A stretch of 64,000 nt of DNA, from positions 2,294,001-2,358,000 of the forward strand of contig NZ_JQMO01000003.1 of assembly GCF_000744785.1 (NCBI RefSeq). The letters are read 5' to 3'. Shown piece by piece: positions 7,240 through 15,841 of this stretch. The DNA is from Kitasatospora azatica KCTC 9699. Its GTDB lineage: Bacteria; Actinomycetota; Actinomycetes; Streptomycetales; Streptomycetaceae. Every line of letters begins with the position of its first letter. The first letter of the stretch is position 1. The notes under the pieces are model-generated. The model was not told the origin of the DNA. It worked only from the letters and a program-made list of their open reading frames with translations, and ran no database searches. Both the position numbers and the translations under genes were made by a program.

Positions 7240-8177
7240 CCGCCACCCGGGTCGCCGCGATCGACTGCGGCACCAACTCGATCCGCCTGCTGATCGCCGA
7301 CCTCGACCCTGAGACCGGCGAGATCGTCGACCTGGACCGGCGGATGCTGATCGTCCGGCTCGGCCAGGGCGTGGACCGCACCGGCCGGTTGGCGCCCGAG
7401 GCGCTGGAGCGCACCTTCGCGGCCTGCCGGGAGTACGCGGCCGTCATCGCCGAGCACGGGGTGGGCCCGGAGCGGACCAGGTTCGTGGCCACCAGTGCCT
7501 CCCGGGACGCCGAGAACAACGCGGAGTTCACCAAGGGCGTGCGCGAGATCCTCGGCGTCGAGCCCGAGGTGGTCTCCGGCGACGAGGAGGCCCAGCTCTC
7601 CTTCACCGGCGCCACCAAGGAGTTGACGGGCACTTCGGTGGCCGCCCCGTACCTGGTCTTCGACCTGGGCGGCGGCTCGACCGAGTTCGTGCTCGGCGGC
7701 CAGACGGTGCACGCCGCGCGCTCGGTGGACATCGGCTGCGTCCGGCTGACGGAGCGGCACTTCGCCGACTCCGAGGTGCCGACCCCGGGTCAGGTCGCGG
7801 CGGCCCGGGCGGACATCGAGACGGCGCTGGACCTGGCCGCCGAGGCGGTGCCGCTGACCGAGGCGGCCTCGCTGGTGGGCCTGGCCGGGACGGTCACCAC
7901 GGTGGCCGCGATCGCGCTCCGCCTGACCGCCTACGACTCGGCGGCGATCCACCACTCGCGGCTCTCGCTGGCCCAGGTCCGCGAGGTGACCGAGCGCTTG
8001 CTCGGCGCCACCCACGCGGAGCGGGCCGCGATCCCGGTGATGCACCCCGGGCGGGTGGACGTGATCGGCGCCGGCGCCCTGGTGCTGCTCTCGATCATGG
8101 AGCGGACCGGCGCCCAGGAGCTGGTGGTCAGCGAGCACGACATCCTCGACGGCATCGCCTGGAGCATCGCCGGCTGA
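7236..8177 (+). CDS. ppx: Ppx/GppA family exopolyphosphatase
   Basis: This 313-residue protein belongs to the Ppx/GppA phosphatase family of the ASKHA fold, which removes phosphate from polyphosphate or converts pppGpp to ppGpp. The first phosphate loop reads VAAIDCGTNSIRLLIAD near the N-terminus, and the second is VFDLGGGSTEFVLG. The single-domain length of about 310 residues is typical of actinobacterial Ppx1. The GTG at 7236-7238 overlaps the TGA of DUF501 (7237-7239), which indicates coupling. Whether it acts on polyphosphate or pppGpp cannot be told from the sequence. Confidence 0.92.
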   Translation: MTATRVAAIDCGTNSIRLLIADLDPETGEIVDLDRRMLIVRLGQGVDRTGRLAPEALERTFAACREYAAVIAEHGVGPERTRFVATSASRDAENNAEFTKGVREILGVEPEVVSGDEEAQLSFTGATKELTGTSVAAPYLVFDLGGGSTEFVLGGQTVHAARSVDIGCVRLTERHFADSEVPTPGQVAAARADIETALDLAAEAVPLTEAASLVGLAGTVTTVAAIALRLTAYDSAAIHHSRLSLAQVREVTERLLGATHAERAAIPVMHPGRVDVIGAGALVLLSIMERTGAQELVVSEHDILDGIAWSIAG

Positions 8178-8608
8178 GCCCGGCGCGGACTGCAGGTCGA
8201 CCCCTTCCGCACCCCGTCGCGGGGCCCGTTCCGGGGCCCTTCGGCGGGGTGTCGGCAGAAAGTTCGTGAATTTCTTCACATGGCGATCCGCCCGTTCTCA
8301 GTACCTCGGGGACCGCTTCGTCCGGAATACGGGACCTAAGGTCGCCCACCGCGCTCAGTCGATGGATCCCAGGCGGTGCTCCGGGCCGGCCGATGGAATC
8401 GAAACAATGCTCGGGGAACCCCGGTCGTGCCAGGATCGTTGCTGCTCAACCGGGCTGTGTCCGCCCAAACCTCGGCGTGCCGCCGTGATCGGTCCGGGAG
8501 TGACGCTCAGGCGGCCAAAGTGTGGCCGGGCAGTGTAGCAGGCCCTGTCCAGAGTCTTGTGACGGGCCTCACGAAGGGTGCTCCGAGGGGTGCTGGATAC
8601 TTTCGGAT
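8178..8608 (+). promoter_or_regulatory. 431-bp ppx-ndh intergenic region with a Rex-like operator
   Basis: No gene is visible here. GGGCCC inverted repeats at about 8219-8241 may terminate ppx. A Rex-like inverted repeat lies at 8264-8280 (TCGTGAATTTCTTCACA). In it GTGAA and TTCAC are separated by four bases, close to the known Streptomyces Rex site TGTGAA-N4-TTCACA. Rex is an NADH-sensing repressor of respiratory genes, which fits the downstream ndh, but the site is about 330 bp from the start codon. Confidence 0.5.
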
Positions 8609-9988
8609 ATGAGCACCATGGAGCGTCCTCGCATCCTCATTGTCGGCGGTGGTTACGTCGGCCTGTATGCCGCGATGCGCATCCTCAAGAAGATGCGTTA
8701 CGGCGAGGCGACCGTCACGGTCGTCGACCCGCGGTCGTACATGACGTACCTGCCCTTCCTTCCCGAGGCGGCCGGCGGCAACGTCGCGCCCCGCAACCTC
8801 GTCGCACCGCTGCGCAGCGCCCTGAAGAAGGCGGAGGTGCTCACCGGTCACGTGACCGGCGTGGACCACGCCCGCAAGGTCGCCACCATCGCGCCGCTGG
8901 CCGGCGACTCCTACGAGCTGCCCTTCGACTACCTGGTCGTCGCCACCGGCTCGGTCTCCCGCACCTTCCCGATCCCCGGCCTGGCCGAGCACGGCATCGG
9001 CATGAAGACGGTCGAGGAGGCGATCAGCCTCCGCAACCACGTCATGCAGCAGCTGGACAAGGCCGAGTCGACCGCGGACGAGAACGTCCGCCGCAAGGCG
9101 CTCACCTTCGTGGTGATCGGCGGCGGCTTCGCCGGCGTCGAGACGATCGGCGAGATCGAGGACATGGCCCGCGACGCGGCCAAGATCTACAAGACCGTCA
9201 GCCGTGACGACATGCGCTTCATCCTGGTGGAGGCGGCCAACCGCATCCTCCCGGAGATGGGCCCCGACCTCGGTCTGTGGACCAAGGAGAAGCTCGAGGA
9301 GCGTGACATCGAGGTCTTCATCGAGACCTCGATGGAGTCCTGCGTCGACCAGCACGTGGTGCTGAAGAACGGCGTCGAGGCCGACGCGTCCACCATCGTC
9401 TGGACCGCGGGCGTCAAGCCCAACCCGGTGCTGGCCAACTTCGGCCTGCCGCTGGGCCCGCGCGGCCACGTGGACACCGCCCCGACCCTGCAGGTGCACG
9501 GCTTCGACTACGTCTGGTCGGCCGGCGACAACGCCCAGGTGCCGGACCTCGCCGTCGGCGAGGGCGCCTGGTGCCCGCCGAACGCCCAGCACGCGGTGCG
9601 CCAGGCGCTCGTGCTCGGCGACAACGTGATCTCCGGCATGCGGGGCTTCCCGCAGCAGGAGTACAAGCACAAGAACCTCGGTGCGGTCGCCAGCGTGGGC
9701 CTGCACAAGGGCGTGGCGATCCTCTTCAACAAGTACAAGTTGAAGGGCCGTCCGGCCTGGTGGTTCCACCGCCTGTACCACGGCAGCCGGGTGCCGACCA
9801 TGAACCGCAAGGTCCGGGTCTTCACCGACTGGACGCTGGCGATGTTCCTGAAGCGCGAGACCGTCGGCCTCGCGGAGATGGAGAAGCCGTTCGGCGCCTT
9901 CCAGGAGGCGGCCGCGCCGGCTCCCAAGCCGGTCGCCACCGTCCCCGCGCCCGCCGCCGAGGCGGACAAGGCGCTCGCGAGCAAGTAA
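8609..9988 (+). CDS. ndh: Type II NADH dehydrogenase / NAD(P)/FAD-dependent oxidoreductase
   Basis: This 459-residue non-proton-pumping NADH:quinone oxidoreductase would pass electrons from NADH to menaquinone at the membrane face. The FAD-binding Rossmann motif opens the protein (ILIVGGGYVGLYAA) and the NADH-binding motif is FVVIGGGFAGVETIGE. The second FAD segment FDYVWSAGDNAQVPD follows. A basic/hydrophobic C-terminal part (WTLAMFLKRETVG) probably attaches to the membrane, and an Ala/Pro-rich tail ends the protein. The ATG at 8609 gives MSTMERPRILIVGGG; a second ATG three codons later is possible. The ribosome site is weak. Confidence 0.92.
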   Translation: MSTMERPRILIVGGGYVGLYAAMRILKKMRYGEATVTVVDPRSYMTYLPFLPEAAGGNVAPRNLVAPLRSALKKAEVLTGHVTGVDHARKVATIAPLAGDSYELPFDYLVVATGSVSRTFPIPGLAEHGIGMKTVEEAISLRNHVMQQLDKAESTADENVRRKALTFVVIGGGFAGVETIGEIEDMARDAAKIYKTVSRDDMRFILVEAANRILPEMGPDLGLWTKEKLEERDIEVFIETSMESCVDQHVVLKNGVEADASTIVWTAGVKPNPVLANFGLPLGPRGHVDTAPTLQVHGFDYVWSAGDNAQVPDLAVGEGAWCPPNAQHAVRQALVLGDNVISGMRGFPQQEYKHKNLGAVASVGLHKGVAILFNKYKLKGRPAWWFHRLYHGSRVPTMNRKVRVFTDWTLAMFLKRETVGLAEMEKPFGAFQEAAAPAPKPVATVPAPAAEADKALASK

Positions 9989-10128
9989 CCCAGCAGGAAG
10001 CGACTGACCCCGGCTCCCCTCATGCCGGGGTATGAGTCGGAGGCCCTCCGCCCGGCAGCGTCGCCGGACCACGACCTCCGTGGTGCTCAGCCGGTTGTGC
10101 GAACCGGGCGGAGTACAAGAACGAATGA

Positions 10129-10179
10129 CGAAAGGGCCTCGGCCCGGTGGTGAGGACCCACCGGGCCGAGGCCCTTTCG
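10129..10179. terminator. Strong bidirectional terminator between ndh and the ABC permease
   Basis: A perfect 22-bp stem (10129-10150 with 10158-10179; arms begin CGAAAGGGCCTCGGCCCGG) has a 7-nt loop. It lies between two convergent genes and would act on both strands. Confidence 0.92.
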
Positions 10180-10213
10180 GTTGCGCCGCTGACGCTCCGT
10201 CAAGCGCTCCTGA

Positions 10214-12775
10214 TCAGCCGCTCTTGATGCTGTCCAGGATGTCCAGCCCGGCGGCCCGACGCGAGGGCCAGATCGCGGCCACCAGGCCGACCAGCCCGGC
10301 CAGGCCCAGGAAGAGCAGCAGCTTGGCGTAGGGCAGCACGGTGGTCAGACCCTCGATGCTGCTCTTCAGCGTGCCGTTGACCGCCCAGGCCAGGAAGCAG
10401 CCGAGCCCGAGGCCGAGTGCCGCCCCGAAGAGCGAGATCACCACCGACTCCAGTCGGATCATCCGCTTGATCCCGCTGCGGGCCAGGCCGATCGCCCGCA
10501 GCATCCCGATCTCGCGCTTGCGCTCGAACACCGACATCGCCATGGTGTTGACCACGCCCAGCACGGCGACCAGCACCGACATGGCCAGCAGGCCGTACAT
10601 CATGTTCAGCGCGAAGGCGATCTGCGAGCTGACCTTGTCCCGCAGGTCCTGCTTGGTCTGCACCGTGATCAGCGGGTTGTCCCCGCCGGCGTCCACCAGC
10701 GCCTGCCGCAGTGCGCCGTCCTCGCCGGCCGCACCCCGGATCAGCACCGCGTTGGTGCTCGGTTCGGCGCCGTGCTGGACCAGCGCGGCGTTGCTCAGCA
10801 CCAGCGGCTTGACCAGCTTGTTGTCGGCGTAGACACCGCCGACCGTCAGGGTGCCGCTACTGCCGTCCGGGAAGCCGGCCGCCACCTTGCTGCCGACGCT
10901 CAGCTGGTTGGTCCTGGCGAGGTCGGCGTCGACCAGCAGCTGCCCCTGGGCGAGCGCCGCCGTGGAGCCGCTGGTCATGCTCAGGTGCAGCACCTGGTCG
11001 ACCGGGGCCGCGTCGATCCCGGTGACGACGCGCTTCTTGCCGGCGATCTCGAAGGAGGACTCGGTCAGCGAGGCGGCGGCCGTGACCCCGGGGGCGTGGG
11101 CGGCCCGGGCGGCGATCTCGGGGGAGACGCTCATGCCGTTGGAGAGCTCGATCGCGTAGTCGGCCCGCATGGTGTCGGTGACCGCCCGGTCCAGCACCCC
11201 GTTGATCGAGGCGCCGAGCACGGTGAGCGCGCTGACCAGGGTCAGGCCGATGGTGAGCGCGGCGGCCGTGGCGGCGGTGCGGCGCGGGTTGCGCACCGCG
11301 TTCTGCCGGGCCAGCTTGCCGGAGATCCCGAACAGCCGGCCCATCGCCGGGCCGATCAGCGCGATCACCGGCCGGGAGAGCAGCGGGATCAGGATGAAGG
11401 TGCCGATCAGTGCGGCGACCGCGCCACCGGCCACGATCCACTTCCCGTTGGAGCCCGCCGAGGAACCCCAGAGGATCAGGCCCAGGCCGGCGCCGCCGAT
11501 CACCGTACCGACCGAGTTGCGCAGCACCAGGCTCTTCTGGCTGGCCGGCTGGTCGCCGCTGCTCATCGCGGCCACCGGGGCGATCCGCGAGGCCCGGCGG
11601 GCCGGCAGCACCGCGGAGAGCACGGTGACCAGAACACCCGTCAGCAGGGCCACCAGCACCGTGACCGGACTGATGATCAGCGGTCCGGACGGCGTGCTGC
11701 CCCCGGTGGAGAGCGCGCCGATCAGCGACTGCAGCCCGGCACCGATGCCCACGCCGGCGAGCAGGCCGGCCGCCGAGGAGAGCGCGCCGATCAGCACGGC
11801 CTCGACCAGCACCGAGCCGGTGATCTGCCCGCGGCTGGCCCCGATCGCCCGCAGCAGCGCCAACTCCTTGGTGCGCTGGGCGATCAGCATGGTGAAGGTG
11901 TTGGCGATGATGAAGCTGCCGACGAAGAGCGAGATGCCGGCGAAGGCGAGCAGCATGGTGCGAACGCCGCTCATCGCGCTGGAGACCTCCGCCTTCTCGG
12001 CGTCCTGCAGCTGACGGGCGGTCTTGGCGGTGATCTCGCCGCCCTGCGGCAGCACCTGGTTGACCTGGTCGAGCAGCGCGTCCTGGCTGCTGCCGGCCGC
12101 GCCGACCACCTGGATCCGGTTGAACTGACCCGGGGTCAGCAGCAGCTGCTGGGCGGTCGCGGTGTCGAACAGGACCAGCGGGTTGCCGGCGTTCACGCTC
12201 GGGTCGTCGGTGCTGAAGACGCCGGTCAGAGTGGTGTCCATGGCCGGGCCGTTGGTGGCCACCCGGACCTTGTCGCCGACCCGGTAGCCGCCCTTGTCGG
12301 CGGTCGTGCGGTCGAGCGCGATCTCGCCGGCGCGCTGCGGCCCGCGGCCCGGGGCCATCGGGTAGCGGGCGTCCTGACCGTTCGCGCCGGGCACGAAGTT
12401 GGAGCCGTTGGAGTCGCGGCCCTGGCCGATGCTCCTGCCGCTCCGGTCGGCGACCGCGGTGAAGCCGTCCACCACGCCGACCGAGCGGGCCACGCCGGGC
12501 AGTGCGGCGATCCGGTCGACCGAGCCGGCGGTCAGGTGCGGGGAGTCGGCCCCGGAACGGTCGGCAACCTCGGCGCCCGGCTGCGCGCCACGGTCGGTGA
12601 CCTGGACCGAGAGGTTGGCGTAGTCCTTGGAGTAGCTGTTCTTCAGGGCCGAGCCGAAGGTGTCGGAGAAGATCATCGTGCCGGCCACGAAGGCGGTGCC
12701 GAGCAGCACGGCCAGGGCCGTCATCAGTAGCCGGCCCTTGTGGGCGAGCACGTTGCGCAGTGCGGTGCGGTACAT
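10214..12775 (-). CDS. MacB/FtsX-type ABC transporter permease
   Basis: This 853-residue membrane protein opens with RTALRNVLAHKGRLLMTALAVLLG and then has a large extracytoplasmic domain. Two FtsX-like permease blocks follow: one includes SLFVGSFIIANTFTMLIAQR with IGASRGQ, and the C-terminal one includes MSVFERKREIGMLRAIGL. This is the ten-helix type of actinobacterial FtsX-family permease used in mechanotransmission or export rather than classic import. The ATG at 12775-12773 overlaps the stop of the ATPase gene (TGATG), so the pair is coupled. The frame stays open far upstream, but the true start follows from that overlap and the conserved MYRTALRN opening. Substrate unknown. Confidence 0.9.
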   Translation of the reverse strand: MYRTALRNVLAHKGRLLMTALAVLLGTAFVAGTMIFSDTFGSALKNSYSKDYANLSVQVTDRGAQPGAEVADRSGADSPHLTAGSVDRIAALPGVARSVGVVDGFTAVADRSGRSIGQGRDSNGSNFVPGANGQDARYPMAPGRGPQRAGEIALDRTTADKGGYRVGDKVRVATNGPAMDTTLTGVFSTDDPSVNAGNPLVLFDTATAQQLLLTPGQFNRIQVVGAAGSSQDALLDQVNQVLPQGGEITAKTARQLQDAEKAEVSSAMSGVRTMLLAFAGISLFVGSFIIANTFTMLIAQRTKELALLRAIGASRGQITGSVLVEAVLIGALSSAAGLLAGVGIGAGLQSLIGALSTGGSTPSGPLIISPVTVLVALLTGVLVTVLSAVLPARRASRIAPVAAMSSGDQPASQKSLVLRNSVGTVIGGAGLGLILWGSSAGSNGKWIVAGGAVAALIGTFILIPLLSRPVIALIGPAMGRLFGISGKLARQNAVRNPRRTAATAAALTIGLTLVSALTVLGASINGVLDRAVTDTMRADYAIELSNGMSVSPEIAARAAHAPGVTAAASLTESSFEIAGKKRVVTGIDAAPVDQVLHLSMTSGSTAALAQGQLLVDADLARTNQLSVGSKVAAGFPDGSSGTLTVGGVYADNKLVKPLVLSNAALVQHGAEPSTNAVLIRGAAGEDGALRQALVDAGGDNPLITVQTKQDLRDKVSSQIAFALNMMYGLLAMSVLVAVLGVVNTMAMSVFERKREIGMLRAIGLARSGIKRMIRLESVVISLFGAALGLGLGCFLAWAVNGTLKSSIEGLTTVLPYAKLLLFLGLAGLVGLVAAIWPSRRAAGLDILDSIKSG

Positions 12776-13545
12776 CAGTTGGTCCGCCCCTTCGCGTCGA
12801 AGCGCCGCATCCGGTCGAGCACGGAGTCGGGGGTCGGGCCGGTCAGCTCGTCCACGATCCGGCCGTCGGCCAGGAAGACCACCCGGTCCGCGTAGCCGGC
12901 CGCGACCGGGTCGTGGGTCACCATCACCACGGTCTGGCCCAGTTCGCGCACCGAGTTGCGCAGGAAGGAGAGGATCTCGGCGCCGGAGCGGGAGTCCAGG
13001 TTGCCGGTCGGCTCGTCGGCGAAGATGATCTCCGGGCGGCCGGCCAGCGCGCGGGCGCAGGCGACGCGTTGCTGCTGACCGCCGGAGAGCTGGGAGGGAC
13101 GGTGCGTCAGGCGCCCGGACAGGCCCACGGTGTCCACCACCGCGTCCAGCCAGGCCCGGTCCGCCTTGCGGCCGGCGATGTCCATCGGCAGGGTGATGTT
13201 CTCCAGCGCCGTCAGGGTGGGCAGCAGGTTGAAGGCCTGGAAGACGAAACCGATCTTGTCGCGCCGAAGCTGGGTCAGCTGCTTGTCCTTCAGCCCGACC
13301 AGCTCGGTGTCGCCGATGGTGGCCGAGCCCGAGGAGACCGCGTCCAGTCCGGCCATGCAGTGCATCAGCGTCGACTTTCCGGAGCCGGAAGGGCCCATGA
13401 TCGCGGTGAACTCGCCCTGGCGGAACTCGACGCTCACGTTCTCCAGGGCGACGACCCGGGTCTCGCCCGCGCCGTACACCTTGTTCAGGCCAGTCGCACG
13501 GGCGGCCGCCCGGCCGGTGCCGACGGCAGCGGTCGTCGTGGTCAT
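12775..13545 (-). CDS. ABC transporter ATP-binding protein (LolD/MacB type)
   Basis: This 256-residue ATPase partners the adjacent FtsX-type permease. The Walker A motif is GPSGSGKST with K58. The signature LSGGQQQRVACARAL and Walker B IIFADEPTGNLD (E as catalytic base) are intact, and the D-loop and H-loop (VTHDP) are present. The ENVSVEFRQGEFTAIMGPSG opening is typical of the MacB/LolD/FtsE group. It is the first gene of the two-gene operon, transcribed leftward from the 13.5-13.86 kb region, and its stop overlaps the permease start. Confidence 0.95.
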   Translation of the reverse strand: MTTTTAAVGTGRAAARATGLNKVYGAGETRVVALENVSVEFRQGEFTAIMGPSGSGKSTLMHCMAGLDAVSSGSATIGDTELVGLKDKQLTQLRRDKIGFVFQAFNLLPTLTALENITLPMDIAGRKADRAWLDAVVDTVGLSGRLTHRPSQLSGGQQQRVACARALAGRPEIIFADEPTGNLDSRSGAEILSFLRNSVRELGQTVVMVTHDPVAAGYADRVVFLADGRIVDELTGPTPDSVLDRMRRFDAKGRTN

Positions 13546-13860
13546 GGGGCAACTCCTGTCGGTCGACCGCCGTCGCTCGGCGGGTCGCTGGGGATACCTC
13601 CATGCTCCGGGCGGGCCGGCCCGGTTCTCGTCGGTCCGACGGACGGTTGGACGGCCAGCCGCGAGGCTTACAGCCGCCGGCTGCCCTCCTCCTGCGGGAT
13701 GACGGGGACCCTGATGGCTGGAACCCGCTGGTCCATGTCCGAATCACGGACTGTTCGTCAGATGGCAAGGAAACATGACAACTTCCCCGCCCGGGAACAT
13801 GCGAAAGGGGGAGCGGGACGACTAGGCTCAGGGTGGCCCACAACGGGCACAGCTGTTCCG
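13546..13860. promoter_or_regulatory. Divergent promoter region between the ABC operon and bldA tRNA
   Basis: This 315-bp gap has no supported gene. It must hold the leftward promoter of the ABC pair and the rightward tRNA promoter. A TAGGCT at 13823-13828, about 33 bp before the tRNA, is a plausible -10 element for the tRNA. I see no convincing -35 element or repressor site. Confidence 0.4.
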
Positions 13861-13945
13861 GCCCGGATGGTGGAACGCAGACACGGGCAGCTTAAAACTG
13901 CTTGGCCGCGAGGCCGTGCCGGTTCGAGTCCGGCTCCGGGCACCA
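13861..13945 (+). tRNA. bldA: tRNA-Leu(UAA), bldA type, reading UUA codons
   Basis: The acceptor stem GCCCGGA (13861-13867) pairs with TCCGGGC (13935-13941), followed by discriminator A and an encoded CCA (13943-13945). The anticodon arm is GGCAG-CTTAAAA-CTGCT, placing TAA in the anticodon, so it decodes the leucine codon UUA. A long variable arm (GGCCGCGAGGCC region) and the T-arm GGTTCGAGTCC complete a class II tRNA. In Streptomyces the single tRNA with this anticodon is bldA, a known translational switch for development and secondary metabolism. One TTA-containing gene is found in this window (56021-61495). Confidence 0.95.
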
Positions 13946-13989
13946 TGGTTCGTGGCATTGGCCCGTTGCGGTCGAGTTAGGCTCGCCCC

Positions 13990-14370
13990 ATGCCCGATCC
14001 CCTTGACCTGCAGGATGCCGTCGACGAGCTGGCGGACCGTTTCCGCGCGATGCCGCAGAGCCGGCTGCTCGGCGCGGTGCCCGGCCACCCCTCACGCGCG
14101 GCCGCCGCCCTGGCGCTGGCCCGCGAACTGGCGGACCGGGCCCAGCTGCTGGAGGAGGGGCCGGCCCGGGAACCCCGAGACTTCCCCGAGGCCGAGGCCT
14201 TCACTGTCGGGGACCAGCTGGCGGTGGCCGGGCACGACCTGGTCGGCGCGCTCACCGCGCTCGGCGGCGAACAGGTGATCGAACTGCGCGACGGCGCCCA
14301 CCGCACTGCGGCCGACCTCCTGGCGGAGGCGGTCGCGGCGGTGGGCGCCGTCGGGAGGCTGTGCGGCTGA
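13990..14370 (+). CDS. Hypothetical 126-aa protein
   Basis: This small acidic, alanine-rich, helical protein starts MPDPLDLQDAVDELADRF. It has no membrane segment, signal peptide or recognisable catalytic motif. It begins 45 bp after the bldA tRNA, and the GC pattern at third positions supports coding. Similar short proteins next to bldA are plausible in Streptomyces, but I do not recognise a named family. Its stop (TGA, 14368-14370) merges into a GC-rich tandem repeat. Confidence 0.7.
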   Translation: MPDPLDLQDAVDELADRFRAMPQSRLLGAVPGHPSRAAAALALARELADRAQLLEEGPAREPRDFPEAEAFTVGDQLAVAGHDLVGALTALGGEQVIELRDGAHRTAADLLAEAVAAVGAVGRLCG

Positions 14371-14476
14371 GTGCGCCGCTGTGAGGGGGTGTGCCGGTGT
14401 GAGGGGTGCGCAGCTGTGAGGGGTGTGCCGGTGTGAGGGGTGCGCAGCTGTGAGGGGTGCGCCGGTGCGGCCGAGC
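14366..14476. repeat. GTGTGAGGGG tandem repeat after the 126-aa gene
   Basis: At least six units alternate between GGTGTGCCGGTGTGAGG and GGTGCGCAGCTGTGAGG (about 17 bp, or 34 bp as a double unit). The array starts at the gene stop codon (GGCTGAGTGCGCCG) and occupies most of the gap to the convergent gene ending at 14500. Confidence 0.85.
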
Positions 14477-14499
14477 GCGCCGTGGCCGCTGAGACCGCG

Positions 14500-15465
14500 T
14501 CAGATACTGGCCACCACGCGGTCGGCCAGCACGTAGACGGTCTCCTCGGCGGTGGAGAAGGTCAGCGAGTACGAGCCGGAGAACCGCGAGCCGCCGAGCA
14601 GCCGGACGTCCTCGCCGGCCCGCACCGCGTCGATCAGCCGGTAGGCCGCCTCGCGGTCACCCGGGGCCACACAGAGCGTGGTGCCGTCGGCGAAGGCGTA
14701 GACGTCCAGGGTGCCCAGCGGCCCCGGGCGGACGTCGGTGAGCGCGATCCGCTCCTCGGCCAGAGCGGTCAGCCGGGTGTCGGTCCACTCGCGGGACGGG
14801 GCCTGGCTGGGCACGAAGTCCGGGTGCGAGGGGTGGCGGCGCGGGTCGGGGGCCGGGGCGGGCTCGGCCTCGGCGGCCGGGTCCGGGTCCAGCAGGCCGG
14901 CCTCGAGTCCGGTGGCCAGCAGGTCGGCCTCGCGGCGGGCCCGCTGGTCGCCCTCGCCACCCTGACCGGGGGCGCCGGGCGCGCTGGGGTGGCCGGTGGC
15001 CGGACCGGGCAGCGGGCCGCCGTCGTTGATCATCTCCTCCAGCGCCGAGCGCAGTGCCTCGCCGAAGGCCGGGTCCATGGTGCCCGCGTTGTCGACGGCC
15101 TCTTCCGGGCCGGTCGGGCGGGGGAAGAAGACCGGCCAGTTCTCCACCGGGCCCAGTCCGTGCAGGCCGCTCAGCCCGTGGCCCAACTCCCCGGAGGCGC
15201 TTGCGAACGGAGTGTCGAGCAGCGGGTCGTCCTCGGCCGCCCGGGCCTCCTGCTCGGCCCAGAACGCCCGGGCCTCACTGATCTCCCGTTCCCGGTCGGC
15301 GGCCAGCGCCTCGGTGACGGCGCGGCGTATCGCGGCCTCGTCCAGTACCGCCGGCGCGGCGGCCTCGGCGGCGGCCAACCGCCGGGAGAGGCCGCGCACA
15401 TGGAGCAGGATCGCGGAGGTGACGGCGATCAGGATCAGCAGAAGGGTGACGTACACGGCGCTCAC
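14500..15465 (-). CDS. Membrane-anchored hypothetical protein, 321 aa
   Basis: This protein has one N-terminal membrane segment (YVTLLLILIAVTSAILL), a helical region, and an acidic, proline-rich low-complexity middle (PAAEAEPAPAPDPRR). A C-terminal globular domain of about 100 residues follows (LTALAEERIALTDV through VYVLADRVVASI). I do not recognise the family. The C-terminal beta-rich domain contains several short strands (LDVYAFADGTTLCVAPG). The GTG at 15465 has a GAGGAG ribosome site and puts the membrane segment at the extreme N-terminus. No operon partner is evident. Confidence 0.75.
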   Translation of the reverse strand: MSAVYVTLLLILIAVTSAILLHVRGLSRRLAAAEAAAPAVLDEAAIRRAVTEALAADREREISEARAFWAEQEARAAEDDPLLDTPFASASGELGHGLSGLHGLGPVENWPVFFPRPTGPEEAVDNAGTMDPAFGEALRSALEEMINDGGPLPGPATGHPSAPGAPGQGGEGDQRARREADLLATGLEAGLLDPDPAAEAEPAPAPDPRRHPSHPDFVPSQAPSREWTDTRLTALAEERIALTDVRPGPLGTLDVYAFADGTTLCVAPGDREAAYRLIDAVRAGEDVRLLGGSRFSGSYSLTFSTAEETVYVLADRVVASI

Positions 15466-15841
15466 GGAACGTACTCCTCGCGCGGAGTGGAACGGGGGAA
15501 CGTCTCCACATTGCCGTATGGGCGGGTGGTACTGCAGGGGAAGATGTCCGAAATGTCCGTGACGTTGGTCATTGTCCGAAAATCCCAAAGGTGCCTGGTG
15601 TACGCTGCGCAGTTGCATGACTCCGGGGGGTCGAATTCGGTGCCCCGGGAAACAAGTTGAGGGCCGAATCGGCACGTGCGATGCGATCCGACCCTCAACT
15701 ACGTTGCGTAACTTTTTTCGCTGAGGTCTAGCTGAGTCTCAGCTCAGTCGCTCGAATTCTCTTTGGCCGCTTGGTGAGCTGCTCCTCCGCTGCGGGCGGG
15801 TGCCGCCTCGTTCCTCGGCGACCCCCACCCTCCGCTGCGTC
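15466..15841. other. Intergenic region with a terminator-like hairpin and a copy of the thiolase 3' end
   Basis: This 376-bp stretch has no supported gene. A hairpin pairs GTTGAGGG (15656-15663) with CCCTCAAC (15692-15699) and is followed on the plus strand by a T-run (TTTTTT near 15713), so it looks like a factor-independent terminator. GTCTCAGCTCAGTCGCTCGA at about 15736 repeats, with one mismatch, the last bases of the thiolase gene at about 15839, including its stop codon. Confidence 0.5.

Noticed and set aside
10214..13843. A single minus-strand frame of about 1209 codons covering both the permease and the ATPase region.
   Set aside because: The upstream part is an out-of-frame read of the ATPase gene, whose real frame has all Walker motifs. 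The TGATG overlap and the MYRTALRN opening fix the permease start at 12775.
15617..15727. A 36-codon plus-strand frame in the gap between the membrane protein and thiolase genes.
   Set aside because: It coincides with a terminator-like hairpin and T-run and has no ribosome site, so a non-coding role is more likely.
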